Below, in pieces: positions 16,963-25,624 of a DNA stretch of 64,000 nucleotides. Position 1 is the first letter of the stretch; every line of letters starts with the position of its first letter. The position numbers and the translations under genes are program-made. This DNA is from Pseudomonas cichorii (lineage in GTDB: Bacteria > Pseudomonadota > Gammaproteobacteria > Pseudomonadales > Pseudomonadaceae): assembly GCF_003700275.1 (NCBI RefSeq), contig NZ_RBRE01000079.1, positions 20,803 to 84,802 on the forward strand, given 5' to 3'. Under the pieces are notes generated by a model, which saw only the letters and a list, made by a program, of their open reading frames with translations, was not told where the DNA came from and made no database searches.

Positions 16963-19904
16963 CAGACGGCTCCTTGTGTGGTCACGGTTTCGGCAGCGGG
17001 GCTGGCAATCGGTTTCGGCAGTTGGGTCGGACGATGGCTACGCACCGACTGGTGAGCCAGGGCGGTGAGAATCAGCAGCGTCGAGCCGACAACCACGGCA
17101 TACACACCGACATCGAAGAACAGGGCGCTGGCGAAGTGGATATCTCCCAGGATCGGCAAGTGCAGGTGCGCGGTGTGGGTGGTCATGAACGGATAGCCCA
17201 GCGTCATGGAAACCAGGCCGGTGATCACCGCACACAACAGGCCGGTGCCCATCCAGCGCAACGGCCGCAGGCTCATCTGTGCTTCGACCCACTGCGTGCC
17301 GGCAACCATGTACTGCAGGATGAACGCCACCGACATCACCAGGCCGGCGACGAAGCCGCCGCCCGGCTGGTTATGGCCGCGCATGAACAGGTACATCGAA
17401 ACCATGAACGCGATGGGCAGCAGCAGGCGCACCAGTACCGCCGGCACCATCATGAAGCCCAGCGCGGTGTCGCTGGCGCTGCGCGGGTTGATCAGGTCGG
17501 TGACGACATCGCGGGCCAGCAGGCGCTGCTGGGCGGGCAGGGCAATGCTTTCCTTCGGCGGACGGAAGCGACGCAGCAGGGCGAACACAGTCAGGGCCAC
17601 GGCTGCCAGCACCGTGATCTCGCCGAAAGTATCGAAGCCGCGGAAGTCCACCAGCATCACGTTGACCACGTTGGTGCCGCCGCCTTCCGGCAGTGCGCGG
17701 CTCAGGTAGAACGAAGAAATCGTGTTGGGCGTCTGGCGGGTCAGCATGGCATAGGACAGCAAGGCCATCCCGACACCGACCAGTGCCGACAGCGTCAAGT
17801 CGCGAATGCGTCGGGTACGGGCATTGATGCGCGAACTCACCGATGGCGCCACATCTTCGTTGCGTCGCGGCAGCCAGCGCAGGCCCAGCAGGATCAGCAC
17901 GGTGGTCACCACTTCGACCACCAGTTGGGTCAGCGCCAGATCCGGTGCCGAGAACCAGACAAAGGTGATACAGGTCATCAGGCCGCATACGCTGACCATG
18001 ACCAATGCTGCGAGACGGTGATACTTGCCTTGCCAGGCGGCGCCCAGGGCGCAGGCAATCGCGATCAGCCACAGGGTAACGAAAACCCCGGAGCCCGGAA
18101 TCTTCGGTCGGTCGCCCCAGGTCAGGCCGCTGAAGTACATCGGGATAAACCCGAACACGGTTGCCGCCAGGACCAGCAGGAACAATTGTGGTTGCAGGCG
18201 ACGGGTGCTGACCTGACGCTCGAAGCGCCGTGCCCAATGCATCAGTATCACCAGGCAACGCTCGAAAAACAGCTTGCCGTTGAGTCGCGAAACCAGTGGC
18301 GGACCGACAAAGCGTTCCTGGCGGAACGACTTGCGCAACAGCAGGTACAGGATAATACCGCCGCCCATGGCGACCAGGCTCATGATCATCGGCGCGTTCC
18401 AGCCGTGCCAGATCGCCAGGCTGTACTCGGGCAGCGTACCGCCCACCACCGGTTGGGCGGCAGCAGCCAGTAGCGGCGCGACCGACTGGGCCGGGAAAAT
18501 GCCGACCACCAGACAGGCCATGACCAATAACTCCACCGGCGCACGCATCCAGCGCGGAGGTTCGTGAGGCAGCAGCGGAAGGTCTTTTGCCGCCGGGCCG
18601 AAAAACACATCGACGGTAAAGCGCAGCGAGTAGGCCACGCTGAAAGTACCGGCCAGGGTGGCGACGATCGGCAGGGCCATTTCCACCCAGGCGGTGGCGG
18701 AAATGAACACGGTTTCGGCGAAGAACATTTCCTTGGACAGGAAGCCGTTGAGCAGCGGCACCCCCGCCATCGAGGCGCTGGCCACCATGGCCAGGGTCGC
18801 GGTATACGGAATCAGTTTGACCAGTCCGCTGAGACGGCGGATATCCCGGGTCCCGCTTTCATGGTCGATGATCCCTGCCGCCATGAACAGCGAGGCTTTG
18901 AAAGTGGCGTGGTTAAGGATATGGAACACTGCCGCGACGGCCGCCAGCGGGCTGTTGAGGCCCAGCAGCAGGGTAATCAGACCCAGGTGGCTGATGGTCG
19001 AGTAGGCCAGCAGGCCCTTGAGGTCATTCTGGAAAATCGCCGCGTAGGCGCCCAGCACCAGGGTGCAGGCCCCGGCCCCGCTGACGATCCAGAACCATTG
19101 CTCGGTGCCGGACAGCGCAGGCCATAGCCGGGCGAGCAGGAACACTCCGGCCTTGACCATGGTCGCCGAGTGCAGATAAGCCGAAACCGGCGTGGGCGCC
19201 GCCATGGCGTGGGGCAGCCAGAAATGGAACGGAAACTGTGCGCTTTTGCTCAGTGCGCCGATCAGGATCAGGGTCAACAGCACCGGATACAGGGCGTGGG
19301 CACGGATGGCATCGCCCGAGGCCAGTACGCGGTCCAGGTCGTAACTGCCGACCACATGACCGAGCAGCAACACGCCGACCAGCAATGCCAGGCCACCGGC
19401 GCCGGTGACCATCAGTGCCATGTAGGCACCGCGGCGGGCGTCGTTGCGGTGGTGCCAGTAGCCGATCAGCAGGAAGGAGAAGACACTGGTCAGTTCCCAG
19501 AAAAACACGATCTGAATCAGGTTGCCGGATATCACCAGGCCGAGCATCGCGCCCATGAAGGCCAGGAAAAACGCAAAAAAGCGCGGAACAGGGTCATCCG
19601 GTGACATGTAATAGCGCGCATACAAGGACACCAGCGTACCGATGCCCAGTACCATCATCGAAAACATCCAGGCGAACCCGTCCATGCGCAGGACGAAATT
19701 CAGCCCCAGGCTGGGCAGCCAGAAATATTCTTCACGAATCACACCGCCGTCGGCGATCTGCGGGAACCACAACGCAACCTGCACGGCACCGATCAAGGCG
19801 ATCAGGCCGGCGAGCAGGGATTCAGCGTTACGTGCGTTATGCGGCAATAATGCCGCCAGACAGCTGCCGATGAAAGGCAGAAGCAGTAGAACTATCAGAG
19901 ACAT
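16962..19904 (-). CDS. mrpA: Na+(K+)/H+ antiporter subunit A fused with subunit B
   Basis: A 980-residue protein. About the first 500 residues are the NuoL-like MrpA core, with the FFWELTSVFSFLLIGYWHHR and FHFWLPHAMAAPTPVSAYLHSATMVKAG motifs. A further membrane region follows, and the C-terminal part (about residues 820-960, with RGHNQPGGGFVAGLVMSVAFILQYM) is an MrpB domain. The A-B fusion is the usual arrangement in the six-gene group 2 mrp operons of pseudomonads and rhizobia. It is the first gene of mrpA-C-D-E-F-G; the promoter must lie in the 109 nt before it. Confidence 0.93.
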   Translation of the reverse strand: MSLIVLLLLPFIGSCLAALLPHNARNAESLLAGLIALIGAVQVALWFPQIADGGVIREEYFWLPSLGLNFVLRMDGFAWMFSMMVLGIGTLVSLYARYYMSPDDPVPRFFAFFLAFMGAMLGLVISGNLIQIVFFWELTSVFSFLLIGYWHHRNDARRGAYMALMVTGAGGLALLVGVLLLGHVVGSYDLDRVLASGDAIRAHALYPVLLTLILIGALSKSAQFPFHFWLPHAMAAPTPVSAYLHSATMVKAGVFLLARLWPALSGTEQWFWIVSGAGACTLVLGAYAAIFQNDLKGLLAYSTISHLGLITLLLGLNSPLAAVAAVFHILNHATFKASLFMAAGIIDHESGTRDIRRLSGLVKLIPYTATLAMVASASMAGVPLLNGFLSKEMFFAETVFISATAWVEMALPIVATLAGTFSVAYSLRFTVDVFFGPAAKDLPLLPHEPPRWMRAPVELLVMACLVVGIFPAQSVAPLLAAAAQPVVGGTLPEYSLAIWHGWNAPMIMSLVAMGGGIILYLLLRKSFRQERFVGPPLVSRLNGKLFFERCLVILMHWARRFERQVSTRRLQPQLFLLVLAATVFGFIPMYFSGLTWGDRPKIPGSGVFVTLWLIAIACALGAAWQGKYHRLAALVMVSVCGLMTCITFVWFSAPDLALTQLVVEVVTTVLILLGLRWLPRRNEDVAPSVSSRINARTRRIRDLTLSALVGVGMALLSYAMLTRQTPNTISSFYLSRALPEGGGTNVVNVMLVDFRGFDTFGEITVLAAVALTVFALLRRFRPPKESIALPAQQRLLARDVVTDLINPRSASDTALGFMMVPAVLVRLLLPIAFMVSMYLFMRGHNQPGGGFVAGLVMSVAFILQYMVAGTQWVEAQMSLRPLRWMGTGLLCAVITGLVSMTLGYPFMTTHTAHLHLPILGDIHFASALFFDVGVYAVVVGSTLLILTALAHQSVRSHRPTQLPKPIASPAAETVTTQGAV

Positions 19905-20013
19905 AGGCTTCTAATCTGCAGGGAAATGTTAAGCATCATACGTGCCAGACGTTGCATCTCCAAACGCAGTGCTTCAGGAATTTCCTACAAGAAGTGTCTA
20001 TGGGGTGTCTGGC

Positions 20014-20940
20014 TTAGTCGATTTTTCCCACAGCTTCTTCTTTCTGCTCTGCTTCAAGATCCTGTGGTCTGGCCCGAGCCTTGATCTCGCTGACGATCAC
20101 CCCGGCCACAATCAAGGCCGCACCGAACAGCGCGATACCCGGCAGACGTTCGCCTGCCAGCCGCCCGGCAATGCCTGCCCAGACCGGTTCGCCAGCATAG
20201 ATCACGGTGGCCTTGGTGGGCGAGACGCTTTTCTGTGCCCAGTTCATGGCGACCTGAATCACGGCGCTCATGGCTCCGAGGCCCACGGCGCTGATCACCA
20301 GCAGCCACGAGAACCCCGGCAGGCGCTCGCCGGTGGGAACGATGACCAGAAATGCCAGGATCGAGGCGGTTGCCAGTTGTACGACGGTGACCCGCCGCAC
20401 ATCGACCTTGCCGGCATAGGCGCTGATCAGGATGATTTCGGCAGAAATCGCCACCGCGCTGATGATGGTCGCAATCTCGCCCGGACTGAATTGCAGCGAG
20501 GCACCTTCAGGCCCCGAGAGCAGTATCAGCCCGGTAAAGGCCAGGGCAATCCCCAGGCTGGGCATCAGGCCGGGGCGGCGCCCGAGTACCAGCCATTGCA
20601 GCAACGGCACGCAGGGAACATACAATGCCGTGATGAACGCCGACTGACTGCTGGGAATGGTCTGCAGGCCGATGGTCTGCAAACCGTAGCCGAGCATGAT
20701 CGAGGTGCCGATGAAAACTCCGGCCTTGAATTCGAGCCAAGTCAGGTCGCGCATTATTTTCAGCGAGAACAGCGCTACGATGAGCGCCGCTGCGGCAAAG
20801 CGCAGGCCGACGAAGAACATCGGACCGCTGACGGTCAGCGCATGCTGGACCAGCAGGAAGGTGCCGCCCCAGAGAACGGTGATCAGGATCAGTACCGCTT
20901 CTGCTTTACTGACGCGCGGTAGCCGGCGAATAGAGGTCAT
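20014..20940 (-). CDS. EamA/DMT-family transporter
   Basis: A 308-residue membrane protein with ten hydrophobic segments and two EamA repeats. The first starts at AVLILITVLWGGTFLLVQHAL; the second contains PVWAGIAGRLAGERLPGIALFGAALIVAGVI. It is a drug/metabolite transporter-superfamily exporter of unknown substrate. The start at 20940 was chosen over upstream options because GGAAA lies 5 nt before it and the extra residues look non-coding. It is divergent from an XRE-cupin regulator, which probably controls it. Confidence 0.85.
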   Translation of the reverse strand: MTSIRRLPRVSKAEAVLILITVLWGGTFLLVQHALTVSGPMFFVGLRFAAAALIVALFSLKIMRDLTWLEFKAGVFIGTSIMLGYGLQTIGLQTIPSSQSAFITALYVPCVPLLQWLVLGRRPGLMPSLGIALAFTGLILLSGPEGASLQFSPGEIATIISAVAISAEIILISAYAGKVDVRRVTVVQLATASILAFLVIVPTGERLPGFSWLLVISAVGLGAMSAVIQVAMNWAQKSVSPTKATVIYAGEPVWAGIAGRLAGERLPGIALFGAALIVAGVIVSEIKARARPQDLEAEQKEEAVGKID

Positions 20941-20962
20941 GACGATTTCCAGGCTTTCAAAG

Positions 20963-21020
20963 CCTTGCGTGCAAGGGGAAGTGCGACACACAATGCACCG
21001 CAAAAAGTGGGCAGTATAAT
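20963..21020. promoter_or_regulatory. Divergent regulatory region: palindrome and -10 box
   Basis: The perfect palindrome CCTTGC-GT-GCAAGG (20963-20976) lies between the EamA gene and the regulator gene. A consensus TATAAT (21015-21020) sits 16 nt before the regulator start, although no good -35 box is visible. The palindrome is a candidate operator for the XRE-cupin protein on both promoters. Confidence 0.45.
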
Positions 21021-21035
21021 GCGCAACAGGTTCAG

Positions 21036-21617
21036 GTGAGCAAGATCGTGCACAAAGAAAATTCCCAGCGTGCGCCGGTGCTGCAACATGTCAGCCAGAA
21101 TGTCCGGCGCCTGCGCAATGCCACAGGCTTGAGCCAGACGGCCCTGGCGGAAAAGTCCGGGGTCAGTCGGCGCATGTTGGTGGCTATAGAAGCCGGTGAG
21201 AAGAATGTCAGCCTCGCGACCCTGGACCGGGTCGCGGAGGCGCTGGAGGTTGCGTTCAGCGACCTGATCCAGGCGCCGGAAGTGGCCGATCACAGTCGCA
21301 TCAACGAATTGGCCTGGGCCGGAACCCTGCCCGGCAGCAAGGCGGTATTACTGGCCAAGGCGCTGGCCCGACGCGAGGTCGAGCTGTGGGAGTTCAGCCT
21401 TGAACCGGGCGACAGTTACGTTTCCGAGCCAGACCCGGAAGGCTGGAGCGAGCAGGTGTATGTGGTGGAAGGGCACCTGACCATCATTTTTGCCGAGCGT
21501 GATCAGGTGCGCGAGGTCGCACCGGGCGAATTTTTCATGTTTCCCAGCAATCAGTCTTACAGCTATCGCAATGCGGGTCAGGTTACTCTGCGTTTTGTCC
21601 GTAACGTGGTGTTGTAG
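21036..21617 (+). CDS. XRE-family HTH regulator with C-terminal cupin domain
   Basis: A 193-residue regulator. The N-terminal helix-turn-helix (residues about 18-72) contains GLSQTALAEKSGVSRRMLVAIEAGEKNVSLATL, and the C-terminal cupin (residues about 110-190) contains EGWSEQVYVVEGHLTIIF. Such proteins sense a small ligand through the cupin and usually repress an adjacent gene. The start is GTG at 21036, with ACAGG just upstream. The short distance from the TATAAT box means a very short leader. Its divergent neighbour is an EamA exporter. Confidence 0.87.
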   Translation: MSKIVHKENSQRAPVLQHVSQNVRRLRNATGLSQTALAEKSGVSRRMLVAIEAGEKNVSLATLDRVAEALEVAFSDLIQAPEVADHSRINELAWAGTLPGSKAVLLAKALARREVELWEFSLEPGDSYVSEPDPEGWSEQVYVVEGHLTIIFAERDQVREVAPGEFFMFPSNQSYSYRNAGQVTLRFVRNVVL

Positions 21618-21655
21618 ATTCAGACTTCCCTGTAACCAGCCCGAGGCGATGTTCG

Positions 21656-23074
21656 ATGCTCGATGACAAGACCCAGCCTGCCGTAGCCGATGTCCTGATT
21701 ATCGGCGGTGGCTTGAGCGGCAGCATGCTGGCGGTGCAGTTGCTGCGCCAGCCCGGCAGGCGGCGAATCCTGATCGTCGAGCCCCGTAGCGAGCTGGGCA
21801 GGGGCGAGGCCTATAGCGCCACTGAACCCGGGCATACCCTCAATGGCAATGCGGCGCGCATGAGCGTCGACCCCGACAACCCTGACGACTTGACCCAATG
21901 GCTGACCGAGTATCTGGCCGCAGGTGGCTGGCCAGAAGCCCAGGAGCAGCATGTCCCGGTGTCGGTGCTGTTTCCGCCGCGAGGCGTGTTCGGGCTTTAT
22001 GTGCAGCAACGCTTGCGGGAAGCGCAGGTGGTCGGCCAGGGGCACGGCTCCAGTGTCGAGCATATCTGCGCGGAAGCCGTCGACCTGCGCACGGGCGAAT
22101 CGGGTGTGACCGCGACCCTGGCAGACGGGCGCGAGGTGCAGGGCCGTCTGGCGGTTCTGGCCACCGGCATGTACGCCGCTGCCCGTACGCCGCAGCGTCA
22201 GTCCGACGGACTCAACGCGGCAGCGCTCGACCCTTGGGATGTCGGGGTGATGCGCCAGCTCGATCCGCACGCGACGGTCCTGATCATCGGTTCCGGGCTC
22301 ACCATGGTCGATGCCGTGGTATCGCTGCAGCAGTCCGGTCATCGCGGTCCCATCAGGGTGTTTTCCCGCCATGGCCTGTTGCCCCATGTGCGTCGTCAGC
22401 CACCGGAGTGGGTCGATTTTCTCGGCCGGGACCCGGATATTCGCAGCCCTGGGCAACTGCTGCGCAAGGTGCGTGAGCAATGCGAACTGGCCATCGAGAG
22501 CGGCATTGACTGGCAAGCGCCGCTGGACACGGTGCGGGTCAATATCGGCCGGCTGTGGAGTCAGGCCACCGACCGTCAGCGTCGGCAATTCGTCCGGCAC
22601 GCGCGGCCATGGTGGGAAAGCCATCACCATCGTTCGCCACCGCCGAGTGCAGCCTTGCTGACAGAGCTGGTGCAGCAAGGCCGGCTGACCATTCAGGCCG
22701 CCTCCTTGCAAGCGGTGCAAACCCTGCCTTCGGGCCAGGTACAGATCCAACTCCGGCTGCGCGGCGAGAGTCAGCCATCGCAGGTTTTGGGAGATGCCCT
22801 GATCAATTCCACGGGGATCGAATACGACTGGCGTCGGGTCGACCGTCCCTTGCCCCGCCAGTTGCTGGCACGCGGCCTGATTCAACCTGGGCCATTGGCG
22901 CTGGGTATTGCCGCCGATGCGGGTGGCGCGGTGCTTGATGCCCGGGGGCTCTGCTCGGCACGGCTGTTTAGCATGGGCCCGCCGTTGCGCGGCATGTGGT
23001 GGGAAAGCACGGCGGTCACCGACGTGGCGATTCAGGCCAAGGCGCTGGCCTTGCGTCTGGCGTCCTTGTCATAG
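21656..23074 (+). CDS. FAD/NAD(P)-binding oxidoreductase (HpnW/NAD_binding_9-type)
   Basis: A 472-residue flavoprotein. The N-terminal dinucleotide-binding motif is DVLIIGGGLSGSMLAVQLLRQ (residues 12-32), a second glycine-rich motif is TVLIIGSGLTMVDAVVSL near residue 205, and LAVLATGMYAA lies between them. These features match the FAD-NAD(P)-binding family represented by PF13454. The substrate is unknown. The start at 21656 has GAGG 9 nt upstream. It follows the XRE-cupin gene by 38 nt and may be cotranscribed with it. Confidence 0.78.
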   Translation: MLDDKTQPAVADVLIIGGGLSGSMLAVQLLRQPGRRRILIVEPRSELGRGEAYSATEPGHTLNGNAARMSVDPDNPDDLTQWLTEYLAAGGWPEAQEQHVPVSVLFPPRGVFGLYVQQRLREAQVVGQGHGSSVEHICAEAVDLRTGESGVTATLADGREVQGRLAVLATGMYAAARTPQRQSDGLNAAALDPWDVGVMRQLDPHATVLIIGSGLTMVDAVVSLQQSGHRGPIRVFSRHGLLPHVRRQPPEWVDFLGRDPDIRSPGQLLRKVREQCELAIESGIDWQAPLDTVRVNIGRLWSQATDRQRRQFVRHARPWWESHHHRSPPPSAALLTELVQQGRLTIQAASLQAVQTLPSGQVQIQLRLRGESQPSQVLGDALINSTGIEYDWRRVDRPLPRQLLARGLIQPGPLALGIAADAGGAVLDARGLCSARLFSMGPPLRGMWWESTAVTDVAIQAKALALRLASLS

Positions 23075-23121
23075 GTTTTGTACGCAGGCTTTGCAAGTAA
23101 AGCGGCTTTTCGTACAGAACC
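23074..23121. repeat. Inverted-repeat hairpin between convergent genes, ends like the 32,719 element
   Basis: The arms GGTTTTGTACG (23074-23084) and CGTACAGAACC (23111-23121) pair with one wobble. The right end, TTTTCGTACAGAACC, matches 12 of 15 bases of the right arm of the inverted repeat at 32,789-32,803. It may act as a bidirectional terminator. Confidence 0.5.
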
Positions 23122-23123
23122 GC

Positions 23124-24233
23124 TCAGACCGACAGATGCAGCATCTGGCCGCCTTGCAGGTTTTCTCCGGGGCGGCGCTTGTTGACCGCCAGTTCGCCGA
23201 TCCGGATCAGGTGTGCCCGGGTGACATTGCGGGTCAGGCCCAGCAGATTGGCGGTATGCACCTGATTGTGATGACAGAAGCGATAGGCCGCTCTGAGCAG
23301 TGCGTCCTCGACTTTCTCATGCAGTGCACCAGCCTGTTCTTCAAACAGCTTTTGAAAGGCTCGCTTGAGCAGTTCTTCGGCCGATTGATCGTTTCTGGAG
23401 GTGTCTTCCTGACGCTCGATCCTCAGGTTCGACAGGCGCAAATCCTGATGCTGGATAATGCCGTTACGGCACACCAGCAATGTGTGGTGGATGACGTTTT
23501 CCAGCTCGCGAATATTACCCGGCCAACTGTAGCTCTTGAGTTTCAATTCGGCTTCGGGGCTGATGCGCACCGGGCTGCAATTCAGGCGTTGGCTGTAGAC
23601 GTCGATGAAGTGGCGGGCCAGCGGCAGAACATCGCCCGAGCGTTCGCGCAGCGGGCTCAGCTCCAGGTTGACCACATTCAACCGGTAATACAGGTCCTCG
23701 CGAAAATGCCCGGCATTGATGGCTTTCTCCAATTGCACATTGGTGGCTGCCAGCACGCGCACATTGATGGGAATGCTCTTGCGTGAACCCAGGCGGACCA
23801 CTTCTCGCTCCTGCAGAACGCGCAGCAGTTTGACTTGAAGCGGCATGGACAGATCGCCGATTTCATCCAGAAACAGCGTGCCGCCATTGGCCTCTTCAAA
23901 CCAGCCCGGGCGTGTGTTCAAGGCTCCGGTAAAGGCGCCTTTCTCGTGGCCGAACAGTTCGGCCTCGATCAGTGATTCGGAGAATGCGCCGCAGTTGACC
24001 GCCACGAACGGTTTGTCGTGACGATCACTGAGCCCGTGAATATGCCGTGCAACCAATTCCTTGCCGGTGCCGGTTTCGCCGATGATCAGCACGCTGGCAT
24101 CGCTGGGCGCGACCTGCTGCACATGGGCCAGCAAGTCTCTGGATTTCGGGTCCTCGAACACCTGGGCGGTAGCCCGGATCGAAGTCGCCAGGGCCGGCGA
24201 AGGCGGCAAGGTCAACAGTTGCACAGACATCAT
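23124..24233 (-). CDS. sfnR: Sigma-54-dependent activator SfnR
   Basis: A 369-residue activator that begins almost directly with the AAA+ domain and has no receiver or sensing domain, as in SfnR. Walker A is GETGTGKE (near residue 52), the sigma-54-contacting loop is ELFGHEKGAFTGA, Walker B is GGTLFLDEIGDL, and a Fis-type helix-turn-helix lies in the last 60 residues (NLLGLTRNVTRAHLIRIGEL). SfnR activates dimethyl sulfone/sulfonate utilisation genes under sulfur limitation. It overlaps the msuD stop by 4 nt, so it is coexpressed with the monooxygenase. Absence of a sensing domain implies control by its own transcription. Confidence 0.82.
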   Translation of the reverse strand: MMSVQLLTLPPSPALATSIRATAQVFEDPKSRDLLAHVQQVAPSDASVLIIGETGTGKELVARHIHGLSDRHDKPFVAVNCGAFSESLIEAELFGHEKGAFTGALNTRPGWFEEANGGTLFLDEIGDLSMPLQVKLLRVLQEREVVRLGSRKSIPINVRVLAATNVQLEKAINAGHFREDLYYRLNVVNLELSPLRERSGDVLPLARHFIDVYSQRLNCSPVRISPEAELKLKSYSWPGNIRELENVIHHTLLVCRNGIIQHQDLRLSNLRIERQEDTSRNDQSAEELLKRAFQKLFEEQAGALHEKVEDALLRAAYRFCHHNQVHTANLLGLTRNVTRAHLIRIGELAVNKRRPGENLQGGQMLHLSV

Positions 24234-25369
24234 TTGGCCTGCGGCGGCAGGTCATTGGCGATCATTTCGCCAAACGGGCCGGTGAGGTTGGTGATGCCGC
24301 GTCCAGCCAGGCTGGCGTAAGGCTCGGGCAACAACGGGAAGACCAGTTCGGCGAAGCGATAGGCTTCTTCCAGATGCGGATAGCCGGAGAAGATAAAGCT
24401 CTCGATGCCCAGGTCCGCGTATTCCTTGATGCGCTCCGCGACTTCCTGTGGATTGCCGACCAGTGCCGTACCGGCACCGCCACGCACCAGGCCGACACCG
24501 GCCCACAGGTTGGGAGCGATTTCCAGGTTGTCACGGCGCCCGTCATGCAGGGCTGCCATGCGTCGCTGGCCTTCGGAATCGAAACGGGAGAACGACTTCT
24601 GTGCTGCGGCGATGGTTTCGTCGCTGATGTGTTCGATCAGGGTGCTGGCTGCTTTCCAGGCTTCTTCACTGGTTTCGCGGACGATCACATGCAAACGAAT
24701 GCCGAACTTCACGGTGCGGCCCTTGCGTGCTGCACGCTCGCGGACATCGGCCAGTTTCTGGGCCACGGCTGCCGGTGGCTCGCCCCAGGTCAGGTAGACA
24801 TCCACCTGCTCGGCGGCCAGGTCATGGGCGGCGTCGGAAGAACCGCCGAAGTACAGCGGCGGGTAAGGTTTCTGGATCGGTGGATACAGCGCCTTGGCGT
24901 TCTGTACGCGCAGATGCTTGCCCTCGAAATCCACGGCTTCGCCTTGCAGGACACGGCGCCAGATCTGCAGGAATTCATCACTGACTTCATAGCGTTCGCT
25001 GTGATCCAGAAAGCTGCCATCGCCCCGGTTCTCATCCGGGTCGCCACCGGTCACCACGTTGATCAGCAGGCGACCGCCCGACAGGCGATCCAGCGTCGCC
25101 GCCATGCGCGCCGAAACCGTCGGTGAAATGATCCCTGGACGAATCGCCACCAGATACTTCAGGCGCTCGGTCAGCGGCACCAGCGCCGAAGCGATGACCC
25201 AGGAGTCTTCGCAGGAACGACCGGTGGGAATCAATACGCCGTAGTAGCCCAGATCATCGGCTGCCTGGGCTACCTGCTTGAGGTAGTTGAGCGTAACCGG
25301 GCGTGCGCCCTTGGTCGTACCCAGAAAATGGCCATCACCGTGGGTCGGAAGAAACCAGAAAACGTTCAT
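24230..25369 (-). CDS. msuD: FMNH2-dependent alkanesulfonate/methanesulfonate monooxygenase
   Basis: A 379-residue bacterial luciferase-type flavin monooxygenase. The family signatures are MNVFWFLPTHGDGHFLGTT at the N terminus, GVLIPTGRSCEDSW, and LLINVVTGGDPDENRGDG. It releases sulfite from sulfonates for use as a sulfur source, using FMNH2 supplied by a reductase such as the SsuE encoded at 40,197. SsuD and MsuD are close paralogues; MsuD is preferred because sfnR is directly coupled downstream. A good promoter lies upstream. Confidence 0.78.
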   Translation of the reverse strand: MNVFWFLPTHGDGHFLGTTKGARPVTLNYLKQVAQAADDLGYYGVLIPTGRSCEDSWVIASALVPLTERLKYLVAIRPGIISPTVSARMAATLDRLSGGRLLINVVTGGDPDENRGDGSFLDHSERYEVSDEFLQIWRRVLQGEAVDFEGKHLRVQNAKALYPPIQKPYPPLYFGGSSDAAHDLAAEQVDVYLTWGEPPAAVAQKLADVRERAARKGRTVKFGIRLHVIVRETSEEAWKAASTLIEHISDETIAAAQKSFSRFDSEGQRRMAALHDGRRDNLEIAPNLWAGVGLVRGGAGTALVGNPQEVAERIKEYADLGIESFIFSGYPHLEEAYRFAELVFPLLPEPYASLAGRGITNLTGPFGEMIANDLPPQAK

Positions 25370-25463
25370 GAAAAGTCCTTGGAAAGATCAGGCAGTGTTG
25401 ATAACTGACAGAGCCAACTGTTGCCGTGCAGACAGTTGACTAACAGCGCTCGGGATGTGGGAC

Positions 25464-25492
25464 TTTATAAAGGCTCTGATTTATTCCGTAAA
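25464..25492 (-). promoter_or_regulatory. Sigma-70-type promoter of msuD-sfnR
   Basis: Read on the minus strand: TTTACG (25487-25492), a 17-bp spacer and TATAAA (25464-25469). The leader is about 88 nt and contains an inverted repeat CAACTG-N12-CAGTTG (25415-25438) that could bind a regulator such as CysB. This last point is inference. Confidence 0.55.
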
Positions 25493-25624
25493 AGAACGTA
25501 AATCCATATTTTTATATCTTTATTGAATATGCGCGCTCTCCTGCAGGCTTGACGCCTGTCTGCGCGGCGAAACTTTGCCCCGCCAGCCCGGTCGGTCTTG
25601 TTTACAGGCAAAGGGAGAATGGCA

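Noticed and set aside
16962..18473. Long plus-strand frame across the mrpA region
   Set aside because: Its translation is rich in H, Q, R and G, typical of the antisense of a GC-rich membrane protein gene; mrpA on the other strand is unambiguous.
25404..25440. Sigma-54 promoter upstream of msuD
   Set aside because: A TGCAC-like -24 half is present on the minus strand, but no TTGC element follows at the required spacing; a sigma-70-type pair fits better.
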